A program made the position numbers and the translations under genes. From positions 1 to 64,000 of the forward strand of contig JAPLFO010000149.1 of the NCBI GenBank assembly GCA_026390635.1: a stretch of DNA of 64,000 nucleotides, read 5' to 3'. This stretch comes from Ignavibacteriales bacterium (GTDB taxonomy: Bacteria; Bacteroidota; Ignavibacteria; UBA10030; UBA8401). The notes under the pieces are model-generated. The model was not told the origin of the DNA, ran no database searches, and saw only the letters and a program-made list of their open reading frames with translations. This document shows, piece after piece, positions 36,924-46,892 of the stretch (its first letter is position 1; the number at the start of each line of letters is the position of its first letter).

Positions 36924-39863
36924 GTGCATTTTTCGTGTCGAGCTTTTATGATTCGTATCAAAGCGTCTTGGCTCCTGTTGATCTTGGCGATATTCCCACT
37001 TGCCACCGCCAATCGATTATTCGCCGCCGAAAAGAACAGTGTCTCAGTTCCGGTATTTTCCACCCCGCGTGGCTTTTACAGCAACAGCTTTACAGTTACG
37101 GTGAGTTCCGATATTCAATCTGCGGCCATTCAATACACGCTTGATGGCTCAGATCCCAGAACTTCTCCGACGGCCATACGACACATATCTCCGGCAATTG
37201 TTTTGGTGCATCCACAAAGTACCGAAGGCGAACGGGCCAAAGCTCCCGGCTTTGTTCTTCGCGCCTGCACTGTGGCGGACGACTTCTCCGTTAGCGAACC
37301 AGTCACCCACACATACATTTTTGCCGACAACGCCGGATTGCTGTCGGTCGAAGGTGCTGTTCCAGGGCCGCACTGGCCTTCCACATCCCAATCGAGTCAA
37401 TCTATTGATTATGGAATGAGTTCGACGGTCTTAAACGATATCCGATATAGAGATGTTATCAGCAACTCGCTGCGTTCAATTCCGACCATCTCCCTTTCTA
37501 CGGATCTCAAGCATCTATTTGACGCTGATAGCGGCATCTATATGAATGCGATGATGGATGGCAGAACATGGGAGCGTCCTGTTTCGATTGAACTCCTCAA
37601 TCCGGACGGAACGGAGGGTTTTCAAATCAACTGTGGACTTCGAATCCGCGGCGGATGGAGCCGTCACGGTGAGAATCCAAAACATGCTTTTCGTCTTTTT
37701 TTCAGAAGCGACTACGGCTATGGAAAATTGAAATTCCCTCTTTTCGACAGCGAAGGAGCCGCGGAATTCGACAAGGTGGATCTTCGCACTGCTCAAAACT
37801 ACGCCTGGAGTTATCCCGGCCACCTCGGGCAGTATAATACAATGATCAGTGAAGTCTTCTGCCGTGATCTGCAAAGAGAAATGGGGCAGCCGTATACGCG
37901 CAGCAGATTCTACCATTTGTACATCAACGGTGTCTATTGGGGAATCTATCAAACCCAGGAGCGTTCAGAGGCAAACTATGCCGCAACATATTTTGGCGGC
38001 GCTCAAGAGGATTATGATGTCATCAAGAACGGCGATAACTATGTTGTGGAAGCGACAGACGGAAGTCTGGATGCATATCGCACGCTGTGGAATTTCTGCT
38101 CAACAGGATTCAGCTCAAACACTATGTATTTTATGATTCAGGGATTAGCTCCTGACGGGACCAAAGATCCTCTCTATAAGACCCTCGTTGATATCGATAA
38201 TCTGATAGATTATATGCTGGTCATATTCTATTCCGGCAATTTTGACAGCCCGACATCGAAGTTTGGCAATAACAAAGGGCTTAATAATTTCTATGCTGTT
38301 TATAACAGAAATGGAAACCGCGGATTTCAGTTTTTTGTCCACGATGCGGAACATACGCTTCGAACCACAGCGGGCGAGGGACCCGGGATCGGACTGTACG
38401 AGAACCGCGTAAACATCGGAGACCTGACAGACGGCTATCGAATGCTGGTTAATGATTTTTCTGTATTCCACCCGCAATGGTTGCACTTCAGATTATCGAG
38501 CAATGCTGAGTATCGCATGCGTTTTGCCGATCATGTGTACAAACATTTTTTCAACCGGGGTTGTTTGACACCGGCAAGAACAGCGGAATTGTTCCTTGCA
38601 CGCGCAGCAGAAATCGATACTGCTATTATCGGCGAATCTGCACGATGGGGAAATACATACTTGTATCCGGCAGCAACGAGGGATGACACATGGAAACCCG
38701 CGATCAATGATATTGTGAAGAATTATCTCCCCAAACGGTCCTCAATCGTTTTGAGTCAGCTGCAATCCGCTTCATTGTATCCCGCAATTCAACCGCCTCT
38801 TTTTCTCAACGGTGCGGATACGCTGCCGGGTGAAAGCATTAGAGTGTCTTCCGACTACACGCTGACACTTTCTAATCCTAATGGATCAGCGGGCACAATA
38901 CAGTACACGCTTGACAACAGTGATCCGCGGGCAATCGGAGGAACTTCCGCGCCTGAAGCAAAGCATGGCGGCAATCGCGTCGATGTAACAATTCGTTCCA
39001 CTACTGTGGTAAAAGCCCGTATTCTGAATGGAGGAACCTGGAGTGCGCTGCATGAAATTGTCCTCTTTTCAAACGACAACGTCAGGGATCTCAAGGTTAC
39101 GGAAATACACTACCATCCGTTGCCCGCTGATACGGTCAGCGGAAATGAGATCGAGTTTTTAGAATTGAAAAACACCGGATCGTTGCCGATTAATCTATCG
39201 CAGGCGGCATTTTCCAAAGGCATTACATACACGTTCCCAACCGGTTGTGTGATTGATCCGAATGCCTTCATTGTTTTGGCTTCCAACAAAGCGGAGTTCA
39301 CCAGGCGATATGCATTTCTCCCCTTTGGAGAATACGACGGTCAGCTTGATAACAGCGGCGAGAGAGTCTTGCTCATGACCGCAGCAGCCGATACGATTTT
39401 TTCAATCCAGTACGATGATACGGCTCCATGGCCTGTTGCACCGGATACCGGGGGGTATTCACTGGTTCCAAAGGAGATAAATCCCAGAGGTGACCAAAAT
39501 GACGGCTCACAGTGGCGGTCGTCGTATGCGGTGCACGGTTCTCCCGGACGGGATGATAATGTGACAGCTGTTGAAAAGACCCCGGCACCGATAGCGCCGC
39601 GGTCTTTTGCATTGTATCAAAACTATCCGAATCCATTTAATCCGATCTCAATCATCCGCTATCAGTTGCCGGCCGCAGCCCGCGTGACCCTCACCATCTA
39701 TGACGTCCTTGGAAGAGAAGTAACAATGCTGGTGAATGAAATCAAAACTGCTGGAGATTATTCGGTCACATTCGATGCGTCAAGACTATCCAGTGGAATG
39801 TATTGGGCACGACTGCAGGGCGGCCAAAATATTCAATGCAAGAAAATGATGTTGATACGATAA
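36924..39863 (+). CDS. CotH-kinase-like secreted protein with chitobiase-like, lamin-tail and T9SS sorting domains
   Basis: 'IQYTLDGSDPRTSPTA', 'LRIRGGWSRHGENPKHAFRLFFRSDYGYGKLKFPLF', 'KVTEIHYHPLPADTVSGNEIEFLELKNTGSLPINLSQAAFSKGI', C-terminus 'LYQNYPNPFNPISIIRYQLPA...QCKKMMLIR'. Confidence 0.9.
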   Translation: MHFSCRAFMIRIKASWLLLILAIFPLATANRLFAAEKNSVSVPVFSTPRGFYSNSFTVTVSSDIQSAAIQYTLDGSDPRTSPTAIRHISPAIVLVHPQSTEGERAKAPGFVLRACTVADDFSVSEPVTHTYIFADNAGLLSVEGAVPGPHWPSTSQSSQSIDYGMSSTVLNDIRYRDVISNSLRSIPTISLSTDLKHLFDADSGIYMNAMMDGRTWERPVSIELLNPDGTEGFQINCGLRIRGGWSRHGENPKHAFRLFFRSDYGYGKLKFPLFDSEGAAEFDKVDLRTAQNYAWSYPGHLGQYNTMISEVFCRDLQREMGQPYTRSRFYHLYINGVYWGIYQTQERSEANYAATYFGGAQEDYDVIKNGDNYVVEATDGSLDAYRTLWNFCSTGFSSNTMYFMIQGLAPDGTKDPLYKTLVDIDNLIDYMLVIFYSGNFDSPTSKFGNNKGLNNFYAVYNRNGNRGFQFFVHDAEHTLRTTAGEGPGIGLYENRVNIGDLTDGYRMLVNDFSVFHPQWLHFRLSSNAEYRMRFADHVYKHFFNRGCLTPARTAELFLARAAEIDTAIIGESARWGNTYLYPAATRDDTWKPAINDIVKNYLPKRSSIVLSQLQSASLYPAIQPPLFLNGADTLPGESIRVSSDYTLTLSNPNGSAGTIQYTLDNSDPRAIGGTSAPEAKHGGNRVDVTIRSTTVVKARILNGGTWSALHEIVLFSNDNVRDLKVTEIHYHPLPADTVSGNEIEFLELKNTGSLPINLSQAAFSKGITYTFPTGCVIDPNAFIVLASNKAEFTRRYAFLPFGEYDGQLDNSGERVLLMTAAADTIFSIQYDDTAPWPVAPDTGGYSLVPKEINPRGDQNDGSQWRSSYAVHGSPGRDDNVTAVEKTPAPIAPRSFALYQNYPNPFNPISIIRYQLPAAARVTLTIYDVLGREVTMLVNEIKTAGDYSVTFDASRLSSGMYWARLQGGQNIQCKKMMLIR

Positions 39864-40165
39864 GGACATCTGTCCTTATCGGACGAGAAGCATCTTCCGC
39901 TTTTGCGCAAATCTTCTGTGGAAACCGCGTCCAGTGTATAGAAGTAGATTCCACTTGGTGTTTGAGCATTCCACGTCGCTTGCCATTCGCCGGGCACATC
40001 ATACACGTCCAGCGTCACCTTTCCGTTCTCCGGAAGAGCATAGTGAATACTCGTCGAGGGATTGAATGGATTCGGATAGTTCTGACCAATCGAAATGCAG
40101 ACATTTATGAATTGCTGATGATTCACAAAGAATCTATATTGCGATATGGTTTCTTCGCTGTCCAC
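39833..40165 (-). pseudogene. Orphan, truncated T9SS sorting-domain fragment
   Basis: 'IGQNYPNPFNPSTSIHYALPENGKVTLDVYDVPGEWQATWNAQTPSGIYFYTLDA' with no passenger domain and an internal gap. Confidence 0.7.
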
Positions 40166-40198
40166 GACCGTACGATCTGAAATATTTCTTCTCCTTGG

Positions 40199-41797
40199 GT
40201 GGCAAAAATGATATCAATCCTTCTCAAGAGCCGCAAACTATTCCTGTTTTTCTTGCTCCTGACCATCGCTCACGCACAAAACCGGCAGATCGATTCACTA
40301 AAACAACTACTCCCAACCATCAGTGGCAAAGGGCGACTTGCCGTCCTGTATGTCCTTTCCAATCAATTGGAGAACACCTCCCCTAGAGAAGCGCGGGAAT
40401 ACGGTCTTGAAGGCGTTTCGCTCGCACGACAATTGGGTGATTCGTCTTCCTTGGCTACCCTTTATTCTTCGCTGGCTTTCAGTTCCAGCGAACTGGGCGA
40501 TTTCGAGCAATCGCTGCAATACGGCTATCGCTCGCTTGAAATAGGCACCCTGATTCATGACAAGAGGAAGATCGCCAGCGCAAATAGCACTCTTGGCATT
40601 GCATATGTCTATGTCGGACAGTATAGCAAGGCTCTTGAGCATCATCTTGAAGCACTCCGTCTGCGCCAAGAACTCGGACTCATTATCCCGACAGCAAGTT
40701 CACTTAATAATATCGGAATTGTTTATCACAATATCGGTCAGTACGACAAAGCAATTGAGTACTACAAACGCGCACAGGAACGCCATGGGTCATCGGTAAC
40801 GGATCTTGTGAATGCCCGCTATCTTACCAACATCGGCTATTCGGAATTTAAGCGCGGTAATTTTGAGACGGCGATGAAGTATCATACAGAGGCACTTCAG
40901 ATCGCAGAGAAATCACATTATGACGGAGTGCTGGCCTATATTTATTTTAACCTCGGCATCATGCACTCGGAGAAACAAGACTTCGAAAAAGCGCTCAGTT
41001 ATCTGCTGCGCTCCTACCGCTATTATGAATCGCTTGGCCAGAAATACGGATCACTGCAAGTGCTGAATGCGATCGGAACGAATTATTACAAAACGGGTCG
41101 GTACAGCAAAGCATTTGAATATCTTGATCGGGCGGTTGTTTTGGCACGACAGATCAACGCACCGGAGCAATTGAAATCGAGTTATGAAATCCTCCATTCC
41201 ATTTACGACAGAACCGGACCGACAGCAAAAGCATATCAATTCTATCGACTGTATTCCGAAGCGAAAGACTCGCTCATGAGTTCCAACGAATCAAAAAAGA
41301 TCGCCGAAATTGCTATACAACACGTAACAACAGAAAAACAGCGGGAGATCGAGCTTCTCAAGAAAGAAAAGCTCATCTCTGATCTGAATTTCGAACAAGA
41401 GGGCACCCGGACGAAAATCCTGTATGTGAGTATACTGTTGTCGGTGGTGATCAGTTCTTTTCTCTTTTTCAACTATCGTCGGACCCACAAGACCAAACTG
41501 ACAGTTGAGGAAAAGAACAAAGAACTCAATCTGCTGAACGATGAATTGACGCTGCTGAATGACAAACTGAAGTTGCTGAATGATGAATTGCAGATAAAAA
41601 TGAGCGAGATCAAACTCCTCAGCGGATTGCTGCCGATCTGCGCCAATTGCAAAAAGATCCGAGATGATAATGGAAAGTGGGAACGGATGGAACAGTATAT
41701 TACAAAGCACAGTGATGCGAAATTCTCCCACGGGATCTGCCCTGATTGCATGCAGTCACTGTATGGCGATGTCCTGACAAATTTCAAGCAACCGTAG
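40199..41797 (+). CDS. TPR-repeat protein with TM helix, coiled coil and C-terminal CxxC...CxxC motif
   Basis: Repeated TPR motifs; TM 'ILYVSILLSVVISSFLFFNY'; C-terminus 'LLSGLLPICANCKKIRDDNGKWERMEQYITKHSDAKFSHGICPDCMQSLYGDV'. Confidence 0.85.
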   Translation: MAKMISILLKSRKLFLFFLLLTIAHAQNRQIDSLKQLLPTISGKGRLAVLYVLSNQLENTSPREAREYGLEGVSLARQLGDSSSLATLYSSLAFSSSELGDFEQSLQYGYRSLEIGTLIHDKRKIASANSTLGIAYVYVGQYSKALEHHLEALRLRQELGLIIPTASSLNNIGIVYHNIGQYDKAIEYYKRAQERHGSSVTDLVNARYLTNIGYSEFKRGNFETAMKYHTEALQIAEKSHYDGVLAYIYFNLGIMHSEKQDFEKALSYLLRSYRYYESLGQKYGSLQVLNAIGTNYYKTGRYSKAFEYLDRAVVLARQINAPEQLKSSYEILHSIYDRTGPTAKAYQFYRLYSEAKDSLMSSNESKKIAEIAIQHVTTEKQREIELLKKEKLISDLNFEQEGTRTKILYVSILLSVVISSFLFFNYRRTHKTKLTVEEKNKELNLLNDELTLLNDKLKLLNDELQIKMSEIKLLSGLLPICANCKKIRDDNGKWERMEQYITKHSDAKFSHGICPDCMQSLYGDVLTNFKQP

Positions 41798-41811
41798 GCG
41801 CGGAAGGTGTC

Positions 41812-43173
41812 TCATTGAATTCTCACATGCGGCAGCAGCCTGTCGATCTTGCTGTTGAGTGTCGTTCGTGGAATCTTGAGCAACCTTGCCGCATCGGTAA
41901 CATTATTCCTGCACTGAGCGAGAGCCCATTCCAGGATCATCGTTTCCTTGCCTGAGATGTATTCTTCAAACGACTGATAATTTGAAAATTCCTCTTTCAG
42001 GTATTTGTCCGTTGAACGCTCCGAAAGCGCCAACACCGAAATATCGATCTTGCCGCTGAAGGATAATGCAATCATGCGCTCGACGATGTTTTCCAGTTCC
42101 CGGACATTTCCGGGCCAATGATACGACTGCAATTTGTCAAAGATTTCATTCGTGAGCAGCATGATCTTGTCTTCTGCATGATGTTTCTTGAAGAAGTATT
42201 CCACCAGCAAGGGAATATCTTCCTTGCGTTCGCGAAGCGTGGGAATCTTTATTGGAATAATGTTCAATCGATAAAAAAGATCTTCCCGGAATGTTTTATT
42301 CTCGACTTTTTTCTTCAAATCGATCTTTGTAGCACATATGATGCGAACGTCGATCGGGATGTTCTGATTTCCGCCTATATGTGTGATCTCACGCTCTTGA
42401 ATAACCCTGAGCAGTTTGACCTGGACACTCAACGGAAAATCATCGACATCATCGATAAACAGCGTTCCTCTGTCTGCCCGTTCAAAATACCCGATATGCT
42501 GTTTGATTGCTCCGGTGAAGGATCCTTTTTCATGTCCGAAGAGTTCGCTTTCCAGGATGCTTTCCGGAATACTGGAGACACTCACCGTAATAAAGTTCTC
42601 ATCACGACGGGAACTTGTTTTGTGCAGCGCCCGGGCGACAAGTTCTTTCCCCGTTCCGCTTTCCCCTTCGATCAATACCGTCGAATCGTTATGCGCTATC
42701 TGGCTGATGGTATGAACCAGCGTTTTCATCGGTTGCGACAAGCCGACGATCGTCTTATTCTCAAGAGTTTGAAGCCTGTTCTTGAGTTCCAGATTCTCCG
42801 TAAGGACTTTTTGCAGCTGTTTGATGTTCCGGAGTATGGAAATCAATTTCTCAGGGGAGAATGGTTTGGTGAGATAATCATACGCGCCGATCTTCAGCGA
42901 CTGAATTGCGGTATCCACGCTCGCGTACGCCGTCATCAAAATGACTTTGCACGCCGGCTTGATAGATATAATGGATGTCAGCACGTCGATACCGTTCAAT
43001 TTCGGCAGACGCAGATCGGTGATGACAATGTCCGGATCCGCAGATTTGAAAAGCGTGAGTCCTTCCTCGCCGTTTTCGGCGGCAAAGACTTCATATCCCT
43101 CGTTCACCAGAATATCCGAGAGCGATTTCCGTGTGATTTTTTCGTCCTCAATGATCAGCAGCTTCGTCTTCAT
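41812..43173 (-). CDS. Sigma-54-dependent response regulator (NtrC family)
   Basis: Receiver 'LLIIEDEKITRKSLSDIL...DIVITDLRLPKLNGIDVL', AAA+ 'GESGTGKELVARALH' and 'ESELFGHEKGSFTGA', Fis-type C-terminal HTH. Confidence 0.96.
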   Translation of the reverse strand: MKTKLLIIEDEKITRKSLSDILVNEGYEVFAAENGEEGLTLFKSADPDIVITDLRLPKLNGIDVLTSIISIKPACKVILMTAYASVDTAIQSLKIGAYDYLTKPFSPEKLISILRNIKQLQKVLTENLELKNRLQTLENKTIVGLSQPMKTLVHTISQIAHNDSTVLIEGESGTGKELVARALHKTSSRRDENFITVSVSSIPESILESELFGHEKGSFTGAIKQHIGYFERADRGTLFIDDVDDFPLSVQVKLLRVIQEREITHIGGNQNIPIDVRIICATKIDLKKKVENKTFREDLFYRLNIIPIKIPTLRERKEDIPLLVEYFFKKHHAEDKIMLLTNEIFDKLQSYHWPGNVRELENIVERMIALSFSGKIDISVLALSERSTDKYLKEEFSNYQSFEEYISGKETMILEWALAQCRNNVTDAARLLKIPRTTLNSKIDRLLPHVRIQ

Positions 43174-44623
43174 ACGCAACCGGTAATTGTATTGTGAAAA
43201 TAGTTTCCACATTCTGAGTGCTCTGGACGTCTATCCGCCCGCCGTGTGATTCAATAATTCCCATGCAGACCGATAATCCCAGCCCCGTACCTGTGCCGAC
43301 GTCTTTGGTGGTGAAGAACGGGTCAAATATTTTTTTGAGATCATCCGGGGAAATCCCCGCCCCGCTATCCCGGATCTCCATGAACACGTGTTTGCTGTCA
43401 TTGTTTCCGGTGGTAATTGTGATTGAACCGTTTTTCTCGATGGCATCATAACTGTTCAATACTAGATTCATCACCACTTCCTGAAACAAATGAGAATCGA
43501 TCCGGACTTCTCCGATCTCGCCTGCAAGATCCGTCTGCACGTCGATTTGTTTCTCTTTCAGCCGAAGTTCAAAGAGATTGAGCACTTTGTGGATTGCATC
43601 ATTAATATTGATGAGGCTTTCCGATGTTGACTGCTGCCGGGCGAATCCCAGAAGTTTTTTTACGATGGTTTCGATATCCTCGATTCCTTCATTGATAAGA
43701 TTGAGATATTCGCCGGTTTTCTGCCCATTGTTTGCATTCTGCTGGATCGCATACAAGCACGACTTGATACCATTCAAAGGATTATTCACCTGATGCGCAA
43801 CGCCGGAAGCGAGCCTGCCGATGGAGGCGAGTTTCTCTGCCTGATAAATCTGTTTCTGCGCCTGCTCCAGTTCCTTTTTGGAACTTTCCAACCGCCCCTG
43901 TAATGATTGAAAGTGATTGTAAAAGAATCCGATCTCATCCTGTCGCCGCGGAAGCTCAATTTGCACATCCGGAGAAAAATCGATGGAATCAATGACGTGG
44001 ACAAGCTGCTCCAGTGATGATGTCATCCGGCGGATGGAAATAAAAAGAATCAGAAGCACGATTGACGTAACAAGAATTGTCGCCACCAGAAGAATGATAA
44101 AAACGCTGGCAATCTCATCACGGATCGGCTGCGCATCGAACCCGATGGTGGCCGTGCCCCAGTGCTTTCCGGAAAATATCAGCGGCTGACGAACTTCCAT
44201 CGTCCACCCGAACTGAGGATTATCATAGATCTTGATTTCTTTGGCATGTGCGGCAGGCGTTCCCGGATCGAACGAGAACGACGGGGCATAGTTTGAGTGA
44301 TTCGTGATCTGAATAATAGATGTCCCGTTTTTGTCGAAGATGACAACATATTGTACATTGCCCAAACGGGAGATGAAATTCTCCACATAGGTTTCAAGAA
44401 TGTTCTCTTTTTTATAGACGGATTTTTCTTCAAAGATCAGCGCATCAACCACGGTCACGGCAAAGGTTCTTGATATGGAGACAGCATTTTCGGATTGTTT
44501 CTGAATAATGATCTCTCTCCACTTCAACAGCAGAACAAATGAGATCAGCAGCATGAGAAGCGTGATGACCGAACCGGTGAGAAGTAATATTCTTGTCTTG
44601 AGACTGGAACGAACACTGAGCAT
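43148..44623 (-). CDS. Sensor histidine kinase
   Basis: Two TM segments, HAMP-like region, 'ASGVAHQVNNPLNGIKSCL' H-box, 'GAGISPDDLKKIFDPFFTTKDVGTGTGLGLSVC' ATPase motifs. Confidence 0.95.
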   Translation of the reverse strand: MLSVRSSLKTRILLLTGSVITLLMLLISFVLLLKWREIIIQKQSENAVSISRTFAVTVVDALIFEEKSVYKKENILETYVENFISRLGNVQYVVIFDKNGTSIIQITNHSNYAPSFSFDPGTPAAHAKEIKIYDNPQFGWTMEVRQPLIFSGKHWGTATIGFDAQPIRDEIASVFIILLVATILVTSIVLLILFISIRRMTSSLEQLVHVIDSIDFSPDVQIELPRRQDEIGFFYNHFQSLQGRLESSKKELEQAQKQIYQAEKLASIGRLASGVAHQVNNPLNGIKSCLYAIQQNANNGQKTGEYLNLINEGIEDIETIVKKLLGFARQQSTSESLININDAIHKVLNLFELRLKEKQIDVQTDLAGEIGEVRIDSHLFQEVVMNLVLNSYDAIEKNGSITITTGNNDSKHVFMEIRDSGAGISPDDLKKIFDPFFTTKDVGTGTGLGLSVCMGIIESHGGRIDVQSTQNVETIFTIQLPVAYEDEAADH

Positions 44624-44634
44624 TCTATCCTCTG

Positions 44635-45530
44635 CTATTTGCTGATCGCTCTCACCACATTATAGTCTTTGTCTGTCGCTTCCACAAAGCCGTAAATGAA
44701 TTCAGTATCCCATCCCTGGGTAATTTTTTCCCTGTCAGCATTCATTCGTCCGAGCTTGAGGAGTGTTGTTTTTATCGCATCAACGACCGGTTTTGAGTAA
44801 TCGCGTGCGACAACAATAGGAGACGTTGGAAATGGATCAGAATAGAGTAGTATCCTGATATTTCTGTTCATAATTTTTTTAATGAGGTATTCGCGCGTAA
44901 CACCTTTGTGACATTCAGGATGACGCTTTGATGGTGCGGGAAATTAATAACCTCCTGAAGATCGCTGCGCATGATGTTGTTTTTTTTGAATACATAATGC
45001 AGTAACCAGTTGGATGAATATGATTCTTTCGACGGCAGAGCGATCTTCTTCTTCCTGAGATCATTCAGACTGAAGATGTTTTTTGAACCGGTGGTAAAGA
45101 GAACAGAGCGCGAGAAAGGTTCAAAATTACTATTCAATGGTTTCAAAATCGGAATAACACCGTATTCGTCGTGCGCTTTGATATAGACATAGGATCCTAC
45201 AAATGCCGCTGCAACCTCTTTCCGGATCAACATCTTCACCGCTTGGCCATAATCATCACAGAGCCTGAGCTCGAATCTATATGCGGTTTTCGATGTGAGA
45301 TAGTCCAGCACTGGCTGATAGCCGCTGTAAATGATATGAGGCGGATATCGCGAAATGACGCTGATGTAAACAGCCGGCTTGTTGACAGAAACGGAATCGA
45401 TCGAAATCTCTTCGATATTCCTTTCCACAATTCCCTCAATATTTACTGCATATCGGTAGAAATAGTATGTGAACACCGATGCGAGAAACATAAAGAGAGA
45501 CAATCCGGCGACAATGGTTTTCTTCTTCAT
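44635..45530 (-). pseudogene. PhnD-like phosphate/phosphonate substrate-binding protein, frameshifted
   Basis: MKKKTIVAGLSLF...YISVISRYPPHIIYSGYQPVLDYLTSKTAYRFEL...VAAAFVGSYVYI...HHQSVILNVTK then frame change to ...REYLIKKIMNRNIRILLYSDPFPTSPIVVARDYS. Confidence 0.75.
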
Positions 45531-45815
45531 TTCTGTACTAATTGGTGTGACTATGGGCGACTGCGATATCTCTATAAAAACCGTTCCAAATATTTCTGTC
45601 GTCTTTAGGGCAGAATAGCCTATTACTACCGCCGGCATAGACCACGACGACGAAAAATCGTCAACATGACCATTGATCGTCGAATCAAGATACTGTTTTT
45701 TCGACAAACTTGTAATCGGTGCAAAAACAGCCTGTTTTCTATGGCATATTGTTTGACTACATGCCATTAACCAGCAAAGAAACCAATCGATCATTACTAC
45801 TGAAAGGGAGCCAGT

Positions 45816-46400
45816 ATGCAGGAAATAATACCGCGTTGGGAATGGCGGACGTTTACCAATGACCTAAAAAAGGCCGAAGAAAACATCCGGAAATTTCCTG
45901 AAGGAAAGTCGCGCGAAAGTGCAGAAGTCTATATTCTTTCTGAAGTCAGTATGGACAATACGAAGGTGCGCGATGATCTGATGGATATAAAAACCCTTCA
46001 ACAGGTGAACGAGGATCGGCTTGAACTCTGGCTGCCAATTATGAAAGGTACCTTCCCTCTTCCTGTCCCCGAGATCGAAAAAGTATTCAAGTGCTTTCGG
46101 GTCAGCGTTCCAAAATTTGAGCGGGATCAGTATACGTTCCAACAGTACCTTGATGAAGTGATCCGTCCGTCGAAATTGCTGAAAGCGGTCAATGTGTTCA
46201 AGAAACGGACCGGTTTCACGATTAACAACTGCATCGTTGAGATCGCAGAAGTGAAGGTTGACGATAAATGGATCAAAACCGCCGCAGTCGAAATGGAAGA
46301 TCCGGCAATGGTTATTAAAACTGTACGCGAACTGGAGTTGGATAACTTCCCGAATATCAATTATCTGCGCGGCCTCAAGAACCTCGTTGGAATGAAATAA
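45816..46400 (+). CDS. CYTH-like protein of unknown function
   Basis: 'IPRWEWRTF...VYILSEVSMDNTKVRDDLMDIKTLQQVNEDRLELWLPIMKGTFPLP...TAAVEMED'; adjacent to a CYTH gene. Confidence 0.55.
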   Translation: MQEIIPRWEWRTFTNDLKKAEENIRKFPEGKSRESAEVYILSEVSMDNTKVRDDLMDIKTLQQVNEDRLELWLPIMKGTFPLPVPEIEKVFKCFRVSVPKFERDQYTFQQYLDEVIRPSKLLKAVNVFKKRTGFTINNCIVEIAEVKVDDKWIKTAAVEMEDPAMVIKTVRELELDNFPNINYLRGLKNLVGMK

Positions 46401-46411
46401 GGAGAAGGTCA

Positions 46412-46885
46412 ATGGGAAAAGAGATCGAGAGAAAATTTCTGGTACAGGGAGATTTCAAACCCTCTGCCGGCAAACAAACGCGCATCGTGCAGGGATATCT
46501 TTCTTCAGTTCCTGAGCGGACGGTACGCGTTCGCATCAAAGGCGACAAGGGATATATCACGATCAAAGGGATCGGCAATCTATCCGGTGCGAGCAGATAT
46601 GAATGGGAAAAAGAGATTCCGATCAGCGAAACAGAAGAACTGTTGAAGATTTGTGAGCCGGGAGTGATCGACAAGACACGATTTTTGGTGAAGGCCGGCG
46701 TCCATACATTCGAAGTTGACGAATTCTACGGTGAGAATGACGGGCTTGTCGTTGCAGAGGTCGAACTGGCATCCGAGACGGAATCGTTTGAAAAGCCATC
46801 ATGGCTTGGCGAAGAAGTCACCGGAGACACGCGCTACTATAACTCGATGCTGATGAAGAATCCATTTACGAAATGGCCAAAGTAG
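46412..46885 (+). CDS. CYTH domain protein (triphosphate tunnel metalloenzyme family)
   Basis: 'MGKEIERKFLVQGDF' (ExExK), 'IVQGYLSSVPERTVRVRIKGDKGYITIKG', 'YEWEKEIPISETEELLKIC'. Confidence 0.93.
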   Translation: MGKEIERKFLVQGDFKPSAGKQTRIVQGYLSSVPERTVRVRIKGDKGYITIKGIGNLSGASRYEWEKEIPISETEELLKICEPGVIDKTRFLVKAGVHTFEVDEFYGENDGLVVAEVELASETESFEKPSWLGEEVTGDTRYYNSMLMKNPFTKWPK

Positions 46886-46892
46886 ATAACGA

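Noticed and set aside
42118-43197. 359-aa ORF antisense to the NtrC-type regulator
   Set aside because: The opposite strand encodes an unmistakable response regulator.
44868-45794. N-terminal 88 residues of the longest PhnD-like ORF
   Set aside because: The internal ATG at 45530 gives a proper N-terminal TM/signal segment; the upstream extension looks non-coding.
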